64,000 nucleotides of DNA from Acanthosepion pharaonis (taxonomy: Eukaryota > Mollusca > Cephalopoda > Sepiida > Sepiidae). The notes under the pieces are model-generated. The model was not told the DNA's origin, ran no database searches, and saw nothing but the letters and a program-made list of their open reading frames with translations. How positions within the stretch are numbered: position 1 is the first letter of the stretch; each line of letters starts with the position of its first letter. The position numbers and the translations under genes were made by a program. This document shows positions 10,642 to 22,200 of the stretch, piece after piece. Where the stretch lies: positions 936,001 through 1,000,000 of the forward strand of contig CAHIKZ030005492.1 in NCBI GenBank assembly GCA_903632075.3. The letters run 5' to 3'.

Positions 10642-11722
10642 CAGTGACATACTAAAATGTAATGTTAGATGGTGTCATTGTACTTTGACCAAGAAATGCC
10701 CAGACCTATATCAGTTGTACTCTGACATTTTGTGAGTCAATGTGAATACTAATTATGCATTGTGACTTATAAGAATTCAGACTGGGTATAATAGTGGTTC
10801 TCAGATGGATGAGGTGTTATGTGCATACCAAGAATATCTGAAGGAAGACATTACCACACATTGTGAAACTATGGACCACATATTAGCCAACTACAGATCC
10901 TTAATGACTGTAACCAAAGGCATCTAGCTAGAATAGTCTGTGTTAACAGAAAAGTAACATTTACTTAAGTCACATCTATGTTCAATGCAAGTGGAGCTAA
11001 AATCATATCTCACAGTCATATTTTGTTTAGCATCATTTAACTTCCATGGTATATGGAAAATATGACCCACTAGTGTTCCTCCTGTTAATATCATCATATC
11101 AGACACAGGGCTCATGGCATCACTAATTAGACCCTGAAGAACTGGCAACATTTAGTGTGATCCAATGAGTCATAGTTTGGAACTGATGGTAGATTTTGGA
11201 TGTAGCACAGCCCTCATGAAGATATGAACCAAAGTTATCAAGTCTTCATACAGATTGATGGTGGTTCCATTATGTTGTGGAATGTGTTCACTTGCCAAGG
11301 GTTGGGTCTTTAGCACATAATTGATGACCACTATGTTATACTGCTTAATAATCATTTGTACCCATTCATGAACTTCATATACCTCAACAGTAATGAGTTA
11401 TTTCACAGAATAATGCAGTGTTATCAAGGCCAATTTGCCCAGAATGGCTTTGAGGATCGTTTTGTAGAATTCATATACTCACCATGTCCATCTGATATGA
11501 GCCCAGTAGAGCATTTATGTAACATAGTAGAGAGGTATATTTGCACATAAGATCCTGCATTTATAAACATCAAAGAGCTGTAGATAGCTATTGAAACATC
11601 ATGATTCAATATGTCACCCATGATCTTCTAATCAGTAGTTGAGTTGTTGCCACTTACCAGGCTAGAGGGATTTCTACATGATATGAGGCACCTCCTATTC
11701 CATGACTTTAGATGTGTCAGTG
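10642..11722 (+). mobile_element. Tc1-like DNA transposon, degenerate, TA-flanked
   Basis: The ends read CAGTGACATAC at 10642 and, reverse-complemented, CACTGACACATC at 11722. Each is flanked by TA (10640-10641 and 11723-11724), the target site of Tc1/mariner elements. The 1081-bp length is shorter than the usual 1.2-1.6 kb. The transposase inside is riddled with stops and frameshifts. The inverted ends are short and diverged, so the exact borders are probable rather than certain. Confidence 0.7.
10900..11640 (+). pseudogene. Tc1-like transposase relic
   Basis: Broken plus-strand frames follow the family order. LKNWQHLV then SNES (11125-11170) sits where Tc1 enzymes have the first catalytic aspartate in SDES; here it is Asn. 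IDGGSIMLWNVFTCQGLG is at 11257-11311. A QDNA-like box around 11410-11440 is garbled. SPCPSDMSPVEHLCNIVER at 11480-11536 corresponds to SPDxNPxEHxW with the third acidic residue (Glu) kept. FINIKELQIAIE follows at about 11560-11595. In the family this domain cuts and joins transposon ends. Two of three catalytic positions are lost and several stops are present, so it is inactive. Confidence 0.8.
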
Positions 11723-13254
11723 TATACACTCATAATATATATATAAGTTGTGTTGCTTTGTAATGCAGAAAATATAGCTCAGAGTTTAGACCAGACTATT
11801 CATATTTTGCTTACATAAGCCCAAAATATGTCTGCATAGAATGGTATAACTTATATGTTGTTCATTTCAAATAGGAAAGTACCAAAAATATTTTATAGTA
11901 TAGCAATCATCGTGGAGGTTTTATCCAAATTTTAAATTGTATTGTAATAATTTAAATATCTTTTCATTTAAAAAGTTTTCATTTTAGATTTAATTCTGAG
12001 AAAATAGCATAAAGATTATGATCTGATTGATTTTTGCCAACAGAAAAAATTATGCTCTCCAATGTAAAACTTCCAATAATAAAGTAACTATTATAAAAAA
12101 AATAAATATTGGATTTGACAAAAATGAGTTAATTTAATGATTACTTCACTAGATTATAAAAAAATATTGCATAGTTTTTACTCAAAATGTCATCAAAAAG
12201 ATACATTTGTTTACAGCAGGTGTATGTTGTCAATTTGGATCAAGAGTAAAATGGATATCAAGTCAGCTTTTCTTACCTAATGGTGCTGAAAGCCTGCTTA
12301 AATTTTTGGATCAAATGAAGTATATATGACCAAAAAGACAAAACCTGATATTATCCATAATGGTAGCATTAAAATACCATTATATGGCAGGCAACAGTCT
12401 CTTACAATATATTGTTCAGTTCAAAATTAAATCCTGTCAGATACATTTTTTATATTTAAAAATGACTTTTTTCTTTGAGCTGTATATTATTGTCACATGT
12501 ATATGATTGCCACATGTGTATTATTGTCACATGAAATTTCTAGCATTAATTGGATTTGTTATTATTTAATCTCTGTAACTTCAGCTGAAATCTATCGCTT
12601 TTTATTTTCAGTTATTTTATTTCCAGCCTATTTTTCCTTTGTTCATTCTAATTATAATTCTAGCATTTTTATATTTTCTTCTTAGACTTTAACAATTAAG
12701 CACATGAGAATAGAAGTTTTTCATACATTTTATGGGATTTCATTAATTAATGCAGATATTCATCAGAAGCAAAGTTAATTATTTGCTTACTTTGCAGATG
12801 ACTAATGAAGTTTGGATAATATGGAAACAAATGTCATTTTTCATTTTTATTTGCCAGATAATTTATTTGATCAGTCTAGTCTTAATCAAATCATTACAGG
12901 TTTTATCTTTTTGCAAATCAGTTGATGTGCTTAAAATGCACATCTAGACATATATTTAGGACACACCTTTATAAAATATAAAAACAGATACCTTGAGGAA
13001 ATATATCATTCAGCAATTCAATATCTAATAATAACTTATCATGCCAGAACTATTTTATCCCAAATATTTACTTTACAATATAATTATTACTTAAAAAGGT
13101 GGGTACTTATTGATCCATATATAAAATATCTCATTAGAATTGAACTCATCTTGAAAATATAAGTGAGACTTTATAAACAATTTAACATTTGGAAAAATAG
13201 CATAACACATTATAGAAATCAAAATTTATTATTTTTTATTTTTATTTTGTCAAG
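11723..13254. other. AT-rich DNA without recognisable features
   Basis: No element or gene was recognised. It includes a short A-run cluster near 12090-12170. Small plus-strand frames at 12497-12947 are hydrophobic and AT-driven. Confidence 0.45.
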
Positions 13255-13440
13255 CTAGTTCAGACATTCATGAGTCTATCACACCAAACATCATGGTTCT
13301 GCATCAAGTTCAGAAGGTCATTAGGGTAGCATCTGGTGTTATAACATAGTTGGTCAATGTAGGTGGTTGCTGGGCAGACTACCTTATCTTGCACCATAGC
13401 TAGGTGTCCAGAGCAGTATTTCACTCACAAGTTCTTGTTT
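13255..13440 (-). pseudogene. Non-LTR retrotransposon C-terminal remnant
   Basis: The minus strand reads ATTYIDQLCYNTRCYPNDLL then NLMQNHDVWCDRLMNV, ending near 13275. The layout (T-Y-x-D-x-L, a D/N-T block, then an M-x-x-x-x-x-W block) matches C-terminal tails of endonuclease/reverse-transcriptase elements. The frame upstream is degraded. It differs from the Jockey-like and LINE-B tails elsewhere in the window. Confidence 0.5.
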
Positions 13441-13683
13441 TGCACACCAGCAGCATCCTGCAACACATATTCAGCATTAACATAAGATTGTGGAAAAGAT
13501 ACAAATCAAAAAAAGAAATGAGAATGGATTCAATACAAGGACAAAGTGTTTATTTTATTTGCCATGTCTTTTCAAGGGAGATCATGGCTCTCTACAACTT
13601 CATTTGTTCAAAGTCACTTTTGATCCTTTACCATCCCTCTTTATCCTTGTTTTGCAATCTATTCCTTAAAATCTTTTAGTTGC

Positions 13684-14150
13684 TCAGCATTTTCCCTCCC
13701 CACTTCTCTTGATTTCATTATGTCCTGTGAGTGTTAAATTCTCTAGGCCTTCCTCATTAGTTTCCTTATAGTTGCTATTTTCCTTTTTCCATGTTTGTGT
13801 CTGACAGTATACCGGCAGGTTTGGGCATTTACATAGATGTATAAAGAACATTGAAAAGGCAATTCCAACAATCATATATCAATATTACAGGTTTGTAATC
13901 AGTCTTGAGAAACATCATTAACTTCTTTCATGCTGCCTTACATGGTTACATTCACTTATACAAAGACATGTTGTGCTGTTTGATTCTTCCTTCAAGTGCA
14001 GCTTGTATCATGTGCAAGATTGATCTTGTGCAATGTATCTCTCATATTTTTTATTTTCTTAATTCTTCCTCATTGCTTACATGTTTTGTCCATGGTATTC
14101 TCAACATTCATAAGTAAAACCACATTTCTTCATTTTCTTCTGTGATAGTA
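13684..14150 (-). pseudogene. LINE-B type retrotransposon C-terminus, degraded
   Basis: Minus-strand pieces MWFYLLMLRIPWTKHVSNEE (about 14125-14060) and EGLENLTLTGHNEIKRSGEG (about 13760-13690) match the post-RT tail shared with 16480-17345, 21885-22200, 46520-46860 and 62290-62815. Frameshifts separate the blocks. The reverse transcriptase core is absent. Confidence 0.7.
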
Positions 14151-15479
14151 GAAAACTCAAAACACCTGTGGCTGCCTATTTCAGTTAAAAATTTAAAATG
14201 AGATTAGCGTTGTATTTTCTAACACTGAAATTTGCAAAAGAATCAACAAAGGGAAAACATTTTACAAAAGATCAACATTTAGGTTTCCTCTTTAAAAAAA
14301 AATGTAACTATGAAAAGTAATTATGAAACACTTGTCATTAGAAAATGTATCCTATAAATACAATCTCACATGTAATAGATTTAAATTCGTAGGACTTTTG
14401 TATAAAATTCTACAACCTAAATATGTAAAAACATGGTAAGACCATTAAAATCCTGAAAATAAGTTTAAGTTCTAATTTTTTACTTAATTTTCAAACTTCA
14501 TTGCAATTATGTGGAGAAGCCCATGTGAACAGTAATAGAGTAAAAATTTAAAATCGTTGTTGAATAAAAAGAATCCCTCAGTATATTAACAATTCTTCAT
14601 AACAATAAAGTGAATATGCAATATCAGGTTTTGTTACAAAGTTAATGTTCTTACAATAAAATGGGTTTTTGATCAACCTGTGTTGATAACATTTTCAAGA
14701 TTTACTTATATGATAAACATTCCATATAGATTTCAGCTATTAATATCTATTTTTATTAGAAATATAAACTTAATGTTGTGAGAGTTTATTAAGCAACTCA
14801 ATGGTTGTTTGTCATATTGTATATAAATATGTAAAAAGAATAATGACTATTCATTTTTTAAATTTTAAATGTATGCCAAGGGTCATAAGAAAGATACAAC
14901 TATTATTGAGTAATGAGAATATAACATTAGAATTTATGAAACAGTTGAACATCACTCAATGAACAATCAAAAAGGAAACTGAAAACAATTGTAAGAATGT
15001 TGCAAAAGGAAATTTGAGAAAAATGAAAATGGTAATATGCAACAAAAGTGGATTGGTCAACAAGAACATATTTGAAAAAGCAAGTGTTATGAATATAATC
15101 AGACAAAAATAATGCAAAATATTAAGAACATTTATGAAAGACATGAATGCAATCAAATTTCCATATTTAAGTCAACAACATAAAAAGAAATGTGTAAATT
15201 GAGCAAAGTACATGAAAATCATATTTTTCAATGGTAATTTCTAGTAATGAATATAGACCTGTATTGGTTGGTCTTGGACTAGAAGTTGGATCCCTCATGG
15301 AAATTATTTTTATACTATTGTTCATTTAATACTAAGCCTCAAAATAGAGCATTACTGAATGGGGATTTTGTAAGGATGTATTGATACTATTCTTTAGTAG
15401 TATATTTATATACATGGTTTAATGTTTATTTATGTATAATTACATAAACAAATACAAACAGATGTCATGATATGAAATC
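14151..15479. other. AT-rich DNA without recognisable features
   Basis: No repeat homology or coding signal was recognised. The minus-strand 66-codon frame at 14956-15156 is hydrophobic and AT-driven. Confidence 0.45.
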
Positions 15480-15720
15480 TATTAGTTAAGAAAATGGAAT
15501 TAGAATACTAAGTTCAAATTCCAGCTGAGACTGTTGCATTTACTTTGCACAAATATCCTTGCAAAAAGTATGAATAAATCTTTTCTCATCTAAGATATGA
15601 GAGAAATAGTAGTGTAAACTAAACTAGCTAACCTTGGTAAAATAACCAGTTTAAGAGAAAAATAACTCTTGAATTCAGACCTCCTGTCAACATGACTGAA
15701 GAAAGCACATGACTCACCAT
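15480..15720 (+). repeat. tRNA-derived SINE relic
   Basis: AGTTCAAATTCC (15511-15522) resembles a tRNA-type B box. The downstream body TTTGCACAAATATCCTTG then AAGTATGAATAAATC recurs at 57186-57345 and more weakly at 40336-40500. An upstream A box is not clear. Confidence 0.55.
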
Positions 15721-16024
15721 GTCTTACAGACTGTGTCCTGCAGTGGATTGTGGAAAAGACAGACATAAGTATAGACATGTGCAGCAAGAAGCAATTACAT
15801 GATTTTATCTTATTGATTGTATGATTACTATCTTTCACACATCAGTAAGTGGCTATCAGGTTTTTATGGAAAATTATATGAATGAAAGAATTTATATCCA
15901 GAATTCTCTGGATATGTCATTGATATAAAAATGTTGACAAAAATCATAGGATTATGTATAAAGGTAATTGAGTAATTGTGTACATAAATACATGCACACA
16001 CACAAAAATATATTTGTGTATGTG
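15721..16024. other. AT-rich DNA without recognisable features
   Basis: Nothing beyond a short CA-rich patch near 15990-16005. Confidence 0.4.
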
Positions 16025-16134
16025 TGAGGAGATACTGAAAAGCTGTTGGCCTGACCAAGATGATCTTCTCAAAGAGACAGATATTGAAAAGTGAGTTATG
16101 CCAAGAACTTTTCATCACCTCATATCAGCATATA
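16025..16134. mobile_element. Short MITE-like element R5 with inverted ends
   Basis: The left end TGAGGAGATACTGAAAAGC then TGTTGGCCTGAC, and the reverse complement of the right end (ATGAGGTGATGAAAAGTTC then TTGGCATAAC), form inverted termini about 30 bp long around a 45-bp core. Related termini occur at 27960-28010, 29605-29720, 36160-36315 and 58655-58795. There is no coding capacity; presumably it was mobilised by a mariner-type transposase. Confidence 0.65.
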
Positions 16135-16164
16135 TCTATTTCTTTTATTTCTTTATTATTTCAA

Positions 16165-16196
16165 ATATATATATACATACATATATATATATACAT

Positions 16197-16239
<43 letters not shown>
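16165..16239. repeat. (TA)n microsatellite with TACA interruptions
   Basis: TA array with CATACA interruptions in the first half and a pure array in the second. Confidence 0.97.
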
Positions 16240-16244
<5 letters not shown>

Positions 16245-16304
16245 TGTATATCAAGAAAAGTTTTCATGTGATTAATTTCATCTGATTAAATCCTCAGGGA
16301 TGAA

Positions 16305-16313
16305 AACACACAT

Positions 16314-16356
<43 letters not shown>

Positions 16357-16357
16357 A
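16305..16357. repeat. Compound (CA)n(TA)n microsatellite
   Basis: CA repeats run directly into TA repeats and are followed by ACACAC remnants. Confidence 0.97.
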
Positions 16358-16479
16358 ACACACATGCACACAAACATATATTTTGTGCATTTGGACAGCA
16401 ATTTTTAATTTCTATACATTTGGTTTAAGATCAACAAAGGTTTCAGATATAAGTAATTATGGCTTTCTACAACCGTGTA

Positions 16480-17345
16480 ACCTTTAGCAAAATTTGTCCT
16501 TTTGCCAGGCCTCTCACACACTGTCCCACTATCAACTCAAGATTTTCAGCTAGGTTACCTGTTGCTTTCCCCTATCCTTTTTACCTTCAATATGTCCTGA
16601 ATGTCAACTTCTCCAAGCACTCCTTCCTCATTATGTGTCGAAGAAAATTTATCTCTCTCTTTGATTCTAAGTATTCTTTTTGTTTTTATGTTCCTTAAGA
16701 CTTCTTCATTGCTTATGTGATCCATCTATGGAATTCTCAGTATCCTTCTGTAGAACCACATTTCTATTACTGCCAGTTTTCTCTTCATCTGTGAAAAGAT
16801 TGTACAGCATTCACTGAGATGCAAAAGCATTGACTTAACAGTTCAGCACTCTTTTATCCATTTCTAATTAAATTTTCCTGTTTCTTAGTACTTTGCTTAG
16901 CTTTTGGAAAGTAATTTTTTGCTATTTCAAAGCACGTTTGAATTTCAGCATCACATTGTCCCTCATCTATTAAAACACTTCCCAGATATTTAAACTTATG
17001 TACTTGTATGATGTTCATATCTGCAATTTGTAGCTCGCATCTTGAGCTTCTCTTACTGACAACTATTATCTTCTATGTTTATGGTTTGTTATTTTTTCTC
17101 ACTTCTATTTAGAGCCTAGTCCAAGAGGTACTATAATTTTTTTTTTATATATCTGCTATCAATAGTGTCATTTTATATTGTTAACATTTTCTTAATTCAC
17201 TAAATGCTGGTAGGGTCTCAGCCTCCCTTACAATAACATTGCTATAGAGATTGAATAAATCTAATGAGAAAACACATCTTTATGTTACACACCTTTCTAC
17301 ACAACCTACACAATCCATATGGTTTGCTCCCAGTATAAGTTCTGG
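16480..17345 (-). pseudogene. LINE-B reverse transcriptase, C-terminal half, degraded
   Basis: Reading the minus strand from 17345: SLYSNVIVREAETL (thumb-side RT motif); then a decayed stretch in which the YADD active site should lie but only a DT..IAD-like remnant is left; SRCELQIADMNIIQVHKFKY followed by LGSVLIDEGQCDAEIQTC (about 17045-16940); and MWFYRRILRIPWIDHISNEE (about 16775-16715) with a GHV-like block after it. Order and spacing match the second half of RTE/L2-like endonuclease-reverse transcriptase proteins. It is the most complete LINE-B copy here. Stops and frameshifts are frequent; clade assignment is tentative. Confidence 0.78.
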
Positions 17346-17705
17346 ATTGTTCTAGCATCCTTTCCATATAGAGCAACTTATTCTCACAATTCAAATAGAT
17401 CATTGTGCCATACCCGATCACTATAGTCTTAACCTATTCAAGTCTAGAGTTAACCGTTATCTTCCCCACATAACTACATGAACTGTGCCTCTTACTCTGT
17501 AACTGTCTATTTCAAGTGGCTCCTGGGACTTGTACATGGTGAACTTCACCATAAAAAAAAACCTTATCAAATCCTTCAGCATTTGTATTGATATCATTCT
17601 GATCATAAATACGACATTTCCAGATCCAGTGTTCTTGACAAAGCTCAATTCATCAGCTTCATTATTTAGATCAGTAAGCTGATTTTTCAACCAAACAAAT
17701 ATGCA

Positions 17706-17708
<3 letters not shown>
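17346..17708. other. Unassigned, with short A-run
   Basis: It may continue the LINE-B element upstream (CCATATAGAGCAACTTATTC), but no domain was recognised. Confidence 0.35.

Positions 17709-17761
<53 letters not shown>
17709..17761. repeat. (TA)n microsatellite
   Basis: Pure TA array directly adjoining the hairpin at 17761-17821. Confidence 0.98.
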
Positions 17762-17764
<3 letters not shown>

Positions 17765-17821
17765 GTTGTATGGATATGAGTTTAAAACCCAAGGTTACAA
17801 ACTCATAGTCATACAACTAAA
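17761..17821. repeat. Hairpin, 23-bp arms
   Basis: Arms 17761-17783 and 17799-17821 are inverted copies (TTTAGTTGTATGG.. against ..CATACAACTAAA) with two mismatches and a 15-nt loop. It sits at the edge of a (TA)n tract like other palindromes in the window. Confidence 0.85.
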
Positions 17822-17871
17822 TGTTATCTCTGTATATATGATAATAAAAAAAATAAATATTTACTTATGTT

Positions 17872-18211
17872 GTCTCTTCTCTGAGTTTCATGGTGATTAC
17901 ATCCACTCTTCAGGAGACTTTTGGCAAAACAAAGTCTTTGTTATTGTTATATATATCTTATTACTATAGATGCTATATTTTTGACGTACGCATATTTGAT
18001 TAGATATCCCTTACTTTTGAAATTGATATCTACTGGCCATCAGATTAAGAAGTCCTACTAAAGAAGAGGTAAATGTGCTATTACCATTAGGCTAGGAGTA
18101 GCCATTGCAGTCATACATAGTTCAGTTACCTTACTTATGAAATACACTTCTTTCTTCTCTGTGTTTCATGGAGATTACATCCACTCTTCAGGAGACTTTT
18201 GGCAAAACAAA
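17872..18211 (+). repeat. Pair of 60-bp direct repeats
   Basis: Copies at 17872-17932 and 18152-18211 share GATTACATCCACTCTTCAGG and AGACTTTTGGCAAAACAAA with only a few differences. About 220 bp separates them. Origin unknown; possibly fragments of one retroposon family. Confidence 0.88.
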
Positions 18212-18716
18212 TTACTATCTTTCTTTTTTGTTGGGAAATTTCAAAGTTCATATCTACTAAATTTATTTTCATATTTAAATTTATTTATAATTAAAGTCAT
18301 TTCTTAAGCAGTTAATGGATATTTTTAATCTGATAATATTCCTATAAATGTATTGTTTATGCTTTGTGTATGAAAATAATGTTAGCAGATATAGACTTTA
18401 AAATGTCCCAATGAGAAATGTACATTTCTTAAATGGCATAACCAAGTCTTGCTTTATTGCACTGGCTTCCTGTTGCTTTGTAGCTTGTTGGTAAAGAACA
18501 CTAAAAGTTTTTTTCCATGATGGAAAAAGAGAATACAAATTTGATTACAGTTAGGAAGCACATTTTCTTTAGTAAGACTTCTCAGTCTCAAGGCCAGTTG
18601 GCATTAATTTCACTGTTTAAAAATTCAAAGATGTTTACACAAACATATGTACCAATTAAATATAATGTTTATAGCTATAAGAAATATTGTTGGATTAAAA
18701 AATCCATTAATTGCTG
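18212..18716. other. AT-rich DNA without recognisable features
   Basis: Nothing recognisable. Confidence 0.4.
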
Positions 18717-18750
18717 ATATATATATATATATATATAACACACACACATA
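18717..18750. repeat. (TA)n(CA)n microsatellite
   Basis: About 20 bp TA followed by CA repeats. Confidence 0.95.
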
Positions 18751-18779
18751 TAATATGTTTTCTGTTTATATGTTATTTT

Positions 18780-18821
18780 ATATTAGGTAATTGTCAAATT
18801 TAATCCATTTCATAATCTGTA

Positions 18822-18873
<52 letters not shown>
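18780..18873. repeat. R3-type terminus with (CT)n(TA)n tail
   Basis: GTCAAATTTAATCCATTTC followed by (CT)n at 18822-18841 and (TA)n at 18841-18873 repeats the arrangement seen at 20790-20886. The mariner element begins directly after the TA array. Confidence 0.7.
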
Positions 18874-18876
<3 letters not shown>

Positions 18877-18945
18877 GTCATTCAATAAATAAGGTGAATT
18901 TTTTGATATAAGGACTTCTAATACAGATAGAAGCTTACTTTTTTT

Positions 18946-19325
18946 TTATTTTTCAACGTAGTCTCCCAGCACTGTCACACACTTTTCCCATCTGTGCACA
19001 AGCTTCCATATTCCCTCAGCATAAAAATCTTTGGGCTGATGTCTCAGCCAGTCGCTCACAACGCTTTTGACTTCATCGTCACTTTTAAACTTCGTGCCTC
19101 TCGTGAACGCTTTCAAGGGACCAAACAGGTGAAAGTTTGAAGGGGGCAAGGTCTGGGCTGTAAGGGGAATGAGGGAGCAGTTCCCAGCACAGCTCGTTGA
19201 TGGTCTGCACCGTTTGGGCTGCTGTGTGAGGCCTTGCATTGTCATGATGCAAGATGACTCCTTCTGACTGATGACCCCTGCGTTTGTTCTTTATGTCTTT
19301 CTTGACATGCCTCAGCAGTTCACAG
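18946..19325 (-). pseudogene. Mariner transposase C-terminal part
   Basis: Minus strand from about 19325: ELLRHVKKDIKNKRRG, then ILHHDNARPHTAAQTV with the second catalytic aspartate kept in HDNA. Next comes HSPYSPDLAP, a one-base frameshift, and in the next frame PSNFHLFGPLKAFTRGTKF and on to CVTVLGDYVEK at 18946. The third catalytic position is Asn (PSN instead of PSD). The C-terminal WxxCVxxxGDYVEK ending is typical of mariner enzymes. With the first Asp deleted, the third replaced and a frameshift, it is inactive. Confidence 0.9.
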
Positions 19326-19602
19326 TAGTTCTTCTGTTAGACTGAATGAGTTCATTGACTGATTCAATCACCTCAGGAGACCTCACTTCTGTAGGCATCC
19401 CAGGCCTGTCTTCATCCTCAACAATGCTCCGTCCTTCTTTAAACAATTTAGCCCACTTGTAGATCTTTTTTTGGCTGAAACATGTGGCACCATACACAGT
19501 TGACATTCTCCTATGAATTTCAACTGGTTTGCACCCTTCAGCAACCAAAAACTTGATAACTGACCGCTGTTCAATCCTGGAGCATGCTTCTTGGTCGGCC
19601 AT
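19312..19602 (-). pseudogene. Mariner transposase N-terminal helix-turn-helix part
   Basis: Starts MADQEACSRIEQRSVIKFLV and carries the paired helix-turn-helix region used to bind the inverted termini: about residues 10-60 and a second, beginning about residue 75. It includes KKIYKWAKLFKEGRS and the linker DRPGMPTEV. The frame is open for 96 codons and then runs at a deletion joint (SNRRTTV to the ELLRHVKK segment) into a stop. About 120 residues, including the first catalytic Asp, are missing. If translated it would be a DNA-binding-only protein; that is inference. Confidence 0.9.
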
Positions 19603-19763
19603 CTTTGTTAATCGGCAAAACTCTCAAAGTTTTTTTAATCTGCAAAAGAAATTAAATCCATGTAAAAAAGAAGTAAAACAAAAAAAGTAAAAAAAGTAAG
19701 CTTCTATCTGTATTAGAAGTCCTTATACCGAAAAATTCACCTTATTTATTGAATGACCCTCGC

Positions 19764-19764
<1 letters not shown>

Positions 19765-19799
<35 letters not shown>
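19765..19799. repeat. (TA)n microsatellite
   Basis: Target array on the right side of the mariner element. Confidence 0.97.
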
Positions 19800-20245
19800 T
19801 ATTAGCATATAGAGTGTCAGCTTTACAACTAAGAGACATACATTCAAATCTTAGCATAGACAATTTGCCCAGGAGGAGACATATTAGCTTGATAAAATGA
19901 TCCTAGCATGTGGCACCACTGGAAGGTGCTTGAAAATTAAACCACAGGTTGATCCAAGCGATATGAGTGAAATTGCCTATAAAAAATCTGTTCAGGAGCT
20001 ATCATTGGTTATACTAACATGAAGTCACACATCTTGATGACTGAAGATTTCAGCTAATTAGCCTTGTTCAACAAAAGATCACATTAAATTATGTGCTCTT
20101 TCTCAGAAACTGAAACTAACTCAACGTAGTTGCAGTATAAATACAAAAATGCCTAAGTAGGGTTTTCCAATAGTGTAAAAATAGCTACTCATCAACCTAC
20201 CTACCCCAATGGGTAGGTAGATATGGAAATGAATAGCCATCTATT
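19800..20245 (+). repeat. SINE-like retroposon remnant
   Basis: ACATTCAAATCTT (about 19849-19861) resembles a tRNA B box. Upstream GTGTCAGCTTTACAAC may be the tRNA-like 5' half. Near the end CTACCTACCCCAATGGG then TAGGTAG forms a small hairpin (about 20198-20221). No second copy was found here, so family status is inferred. Confidence 0.4.

Positions 20246-20297
<52 letters not shown>
20246..20297. repeat. Compound (AC)n(TA)n microsatellite
   Basis: AC repeats run into TA repeats and adjoin repeat R3. Confidence 0.97.
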
Positions 20298-20299
<2 letters not shown>

Positions 20300-20540
20300 A
20301 TATTTTTAATTTATTTTGTTTAAACATTATTTTTGATTGATACTCATATTCTAGTAGAAGCTCTGTTTTTTAATTAAACAGTATCTTTATCCAGCTAAAA
20401 TATGCAGGCCAGTAGATGTAGTTGGATAAAAAATGCTATTTAAATAAAAAATGGAGCTTCTACTTGAATACCAGTATCCATCAAAAATAACGTTTAAGCA
20501 AAATAAATTTAAAATAAAAATGTCAGATTTCATCCATTTC
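20298..20540. repeat. R3 foldback repeat, inverted arms
   Basis: Arms at about 20298-20368 and 20447-20512 are inverted copies (TTATTTTGTTTAAAC.. with GTAGAAGCTCTG, and its complement CGGAGCTTC-like GGAGCTTCTAC..GTTTAAGCAAAA). A spacer of about 80 bp separates them. The right arm is followed by CATCCATTTCC. Related termini occur at 18780, 20745-20814, 26890 and 27260. Confidence 0.8.
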
Positions 20541-20559
20541 CTAAAAATATATTGTCTTT

Positions 20560-20813
20560 ACATTAGGATATGATACAGAGCAGATATGAATGTTTCGAGA
20601 ATCAGCATAGAGTGTGTGCTCAAAAGGCACTATTCAGGCTTTGTTTGACCATAAGTTCCACATGATTGAGTGTTTAGGCACATCAGATCTAATGACGGTT
20701 TCCCATAGAGGATTCATTTTCTGACAAGATTTCTTGAATACAAGTATTCATAAAAATAAAAGTTTAAACAAAATAAATTAAAAATAACAATATACCAGAT
20801 TTATTCCATTTCC

Positions 20814-20814
<1 letters not shown>
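20560..20814 (-). repeat. R3 repeat, second copy ending in (CT)n(TA)n
   Basis: It contains TTTGTTTGACCATAAGTTCC, GATCTAATGACGGTTTCCC, and the inverted R3 end GTTTAAACAAAATAAATT followed by ATTCCATTTCC. The middle resembles 27050-27130 and 27378-27440. No coding content. Confidence 0.65.

Positions 20815-20886
<72 letters not shown>
20815..20886. repeat. Compound (TC)n(TA)n microsatellite
   Basis: About 32 bp of TC then about 40 bp of TA at an R3 terminus. Confidence 0.98.
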
Positions 20887-20889
<3 letters not shown>

Positions 20890-21205
20890 TTCTTTCAGTA
20901 ATATATCTGTATGCAATTATACATGTATATTTGCCAATGTACTGCAAGGAAACAATCATATTTAAGATTACATATCATAATTTAAGGTAAATAAAATATC
21001 CTCTCATTTACATTTTATATCATATTATAACGTTAGGCTTGCAACTAGTATTGCTAGTCTATGATGCTTCTTTTACTTTTGGTAATATTAATCTGTCAGA
21101 TACCTCAAAGTATAAGTGTCTTATATACCATCACAAAAAGTATTTTTACATTGAAATATGTGTATATAAATTATACTGATGTATCTTGTATATATATAAA
21201 TAATT
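20887..21205. other. AT-rich DNA without recognisable features
   Basis: Nothing recognisable. Confidence 0.4.
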
Positions 21206-21829
<624 letters not shown>

Positions 21830-21884
21830 GTTGGCTATACATGTTAGTAATTGCATGCATCCTTATGAGCTAACTGTCTAAAAA

Positions 21885-22200
21885 GAAATGTGGTTCTACA
21901 ATAGGATGCTGAGAATTCTACAGATGTATCACTTAAACAATAAAGAAGTCCTGAATGCAAAATGGAGATTTATATTCAGAATCAGAAAGATTGAGCTGAA
22001 ATTTCTTGGACATATAAATTACAAAAGAGGAAAGGCAGTGGCCACCTAGTTCTCAAGCTTGTGTGAATGGATGGTAAAATAGTGGGGAGCAAATTTTGCT
22101 AAGAGCAACAAGATATAGGAGGTTGTGGAGAGCCATGACTGCCCACATTCTGAAAGGACATAGTATATAGAAGAAGATGCACCTGAAAATCTTCAGAGAG
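21885..22200 (+). pseudogene. LINE-B C-terminal tail
   Basis: The plus strand reads WFYNRMLRILQMYHLNNKEV, RKIELKFLGHI and LCEWMVK, then a degraded LLRATR..RLWRAM-like stretch. The order equals that of 46520-46860. Stops interrupt it and the RT core is absent. Confidence 0.75.

Larger units (their letters stand above)
18874..19764 (-). mobile_element. Mariner-type element, internally deleted, long inverted termini
   Basis: The left end AGGGTCATTCAATAAATAAG and the inverted right end (CTTATTTATTGAATGACCCT, then CGCG at 19761-19764) form terminal repeats about 70 bp long with only about two differences. The element inserted into (TA)n, so TA flanks both sides. The left copy lacks the outer CGCG. 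At 891 bp it is shorter than an intact mariner (about 1.3 kb). Deletion of the central transposase region makes it non-autonomous, but the well-kept ends suggest it could have been moved in trans fairly recently. Confidence 0.92.

Noticed and set aside
17457..17816. Open frames with tyrosine-isoleucine repeats, also at 16060-16275, 24598-24906, 27651-27842, 35256-35520, 48785-48997 and 55757-56062
   Set aside because: They are translations of (TA)n microsatellites plus flanking sequence and have no coding evidence.
19312..19602. Host gene derived from a mariner DNA-binding domain
   Set aside because: It sits within intact mariner termini and ends at a deletion joint, so it is part of the transposon.
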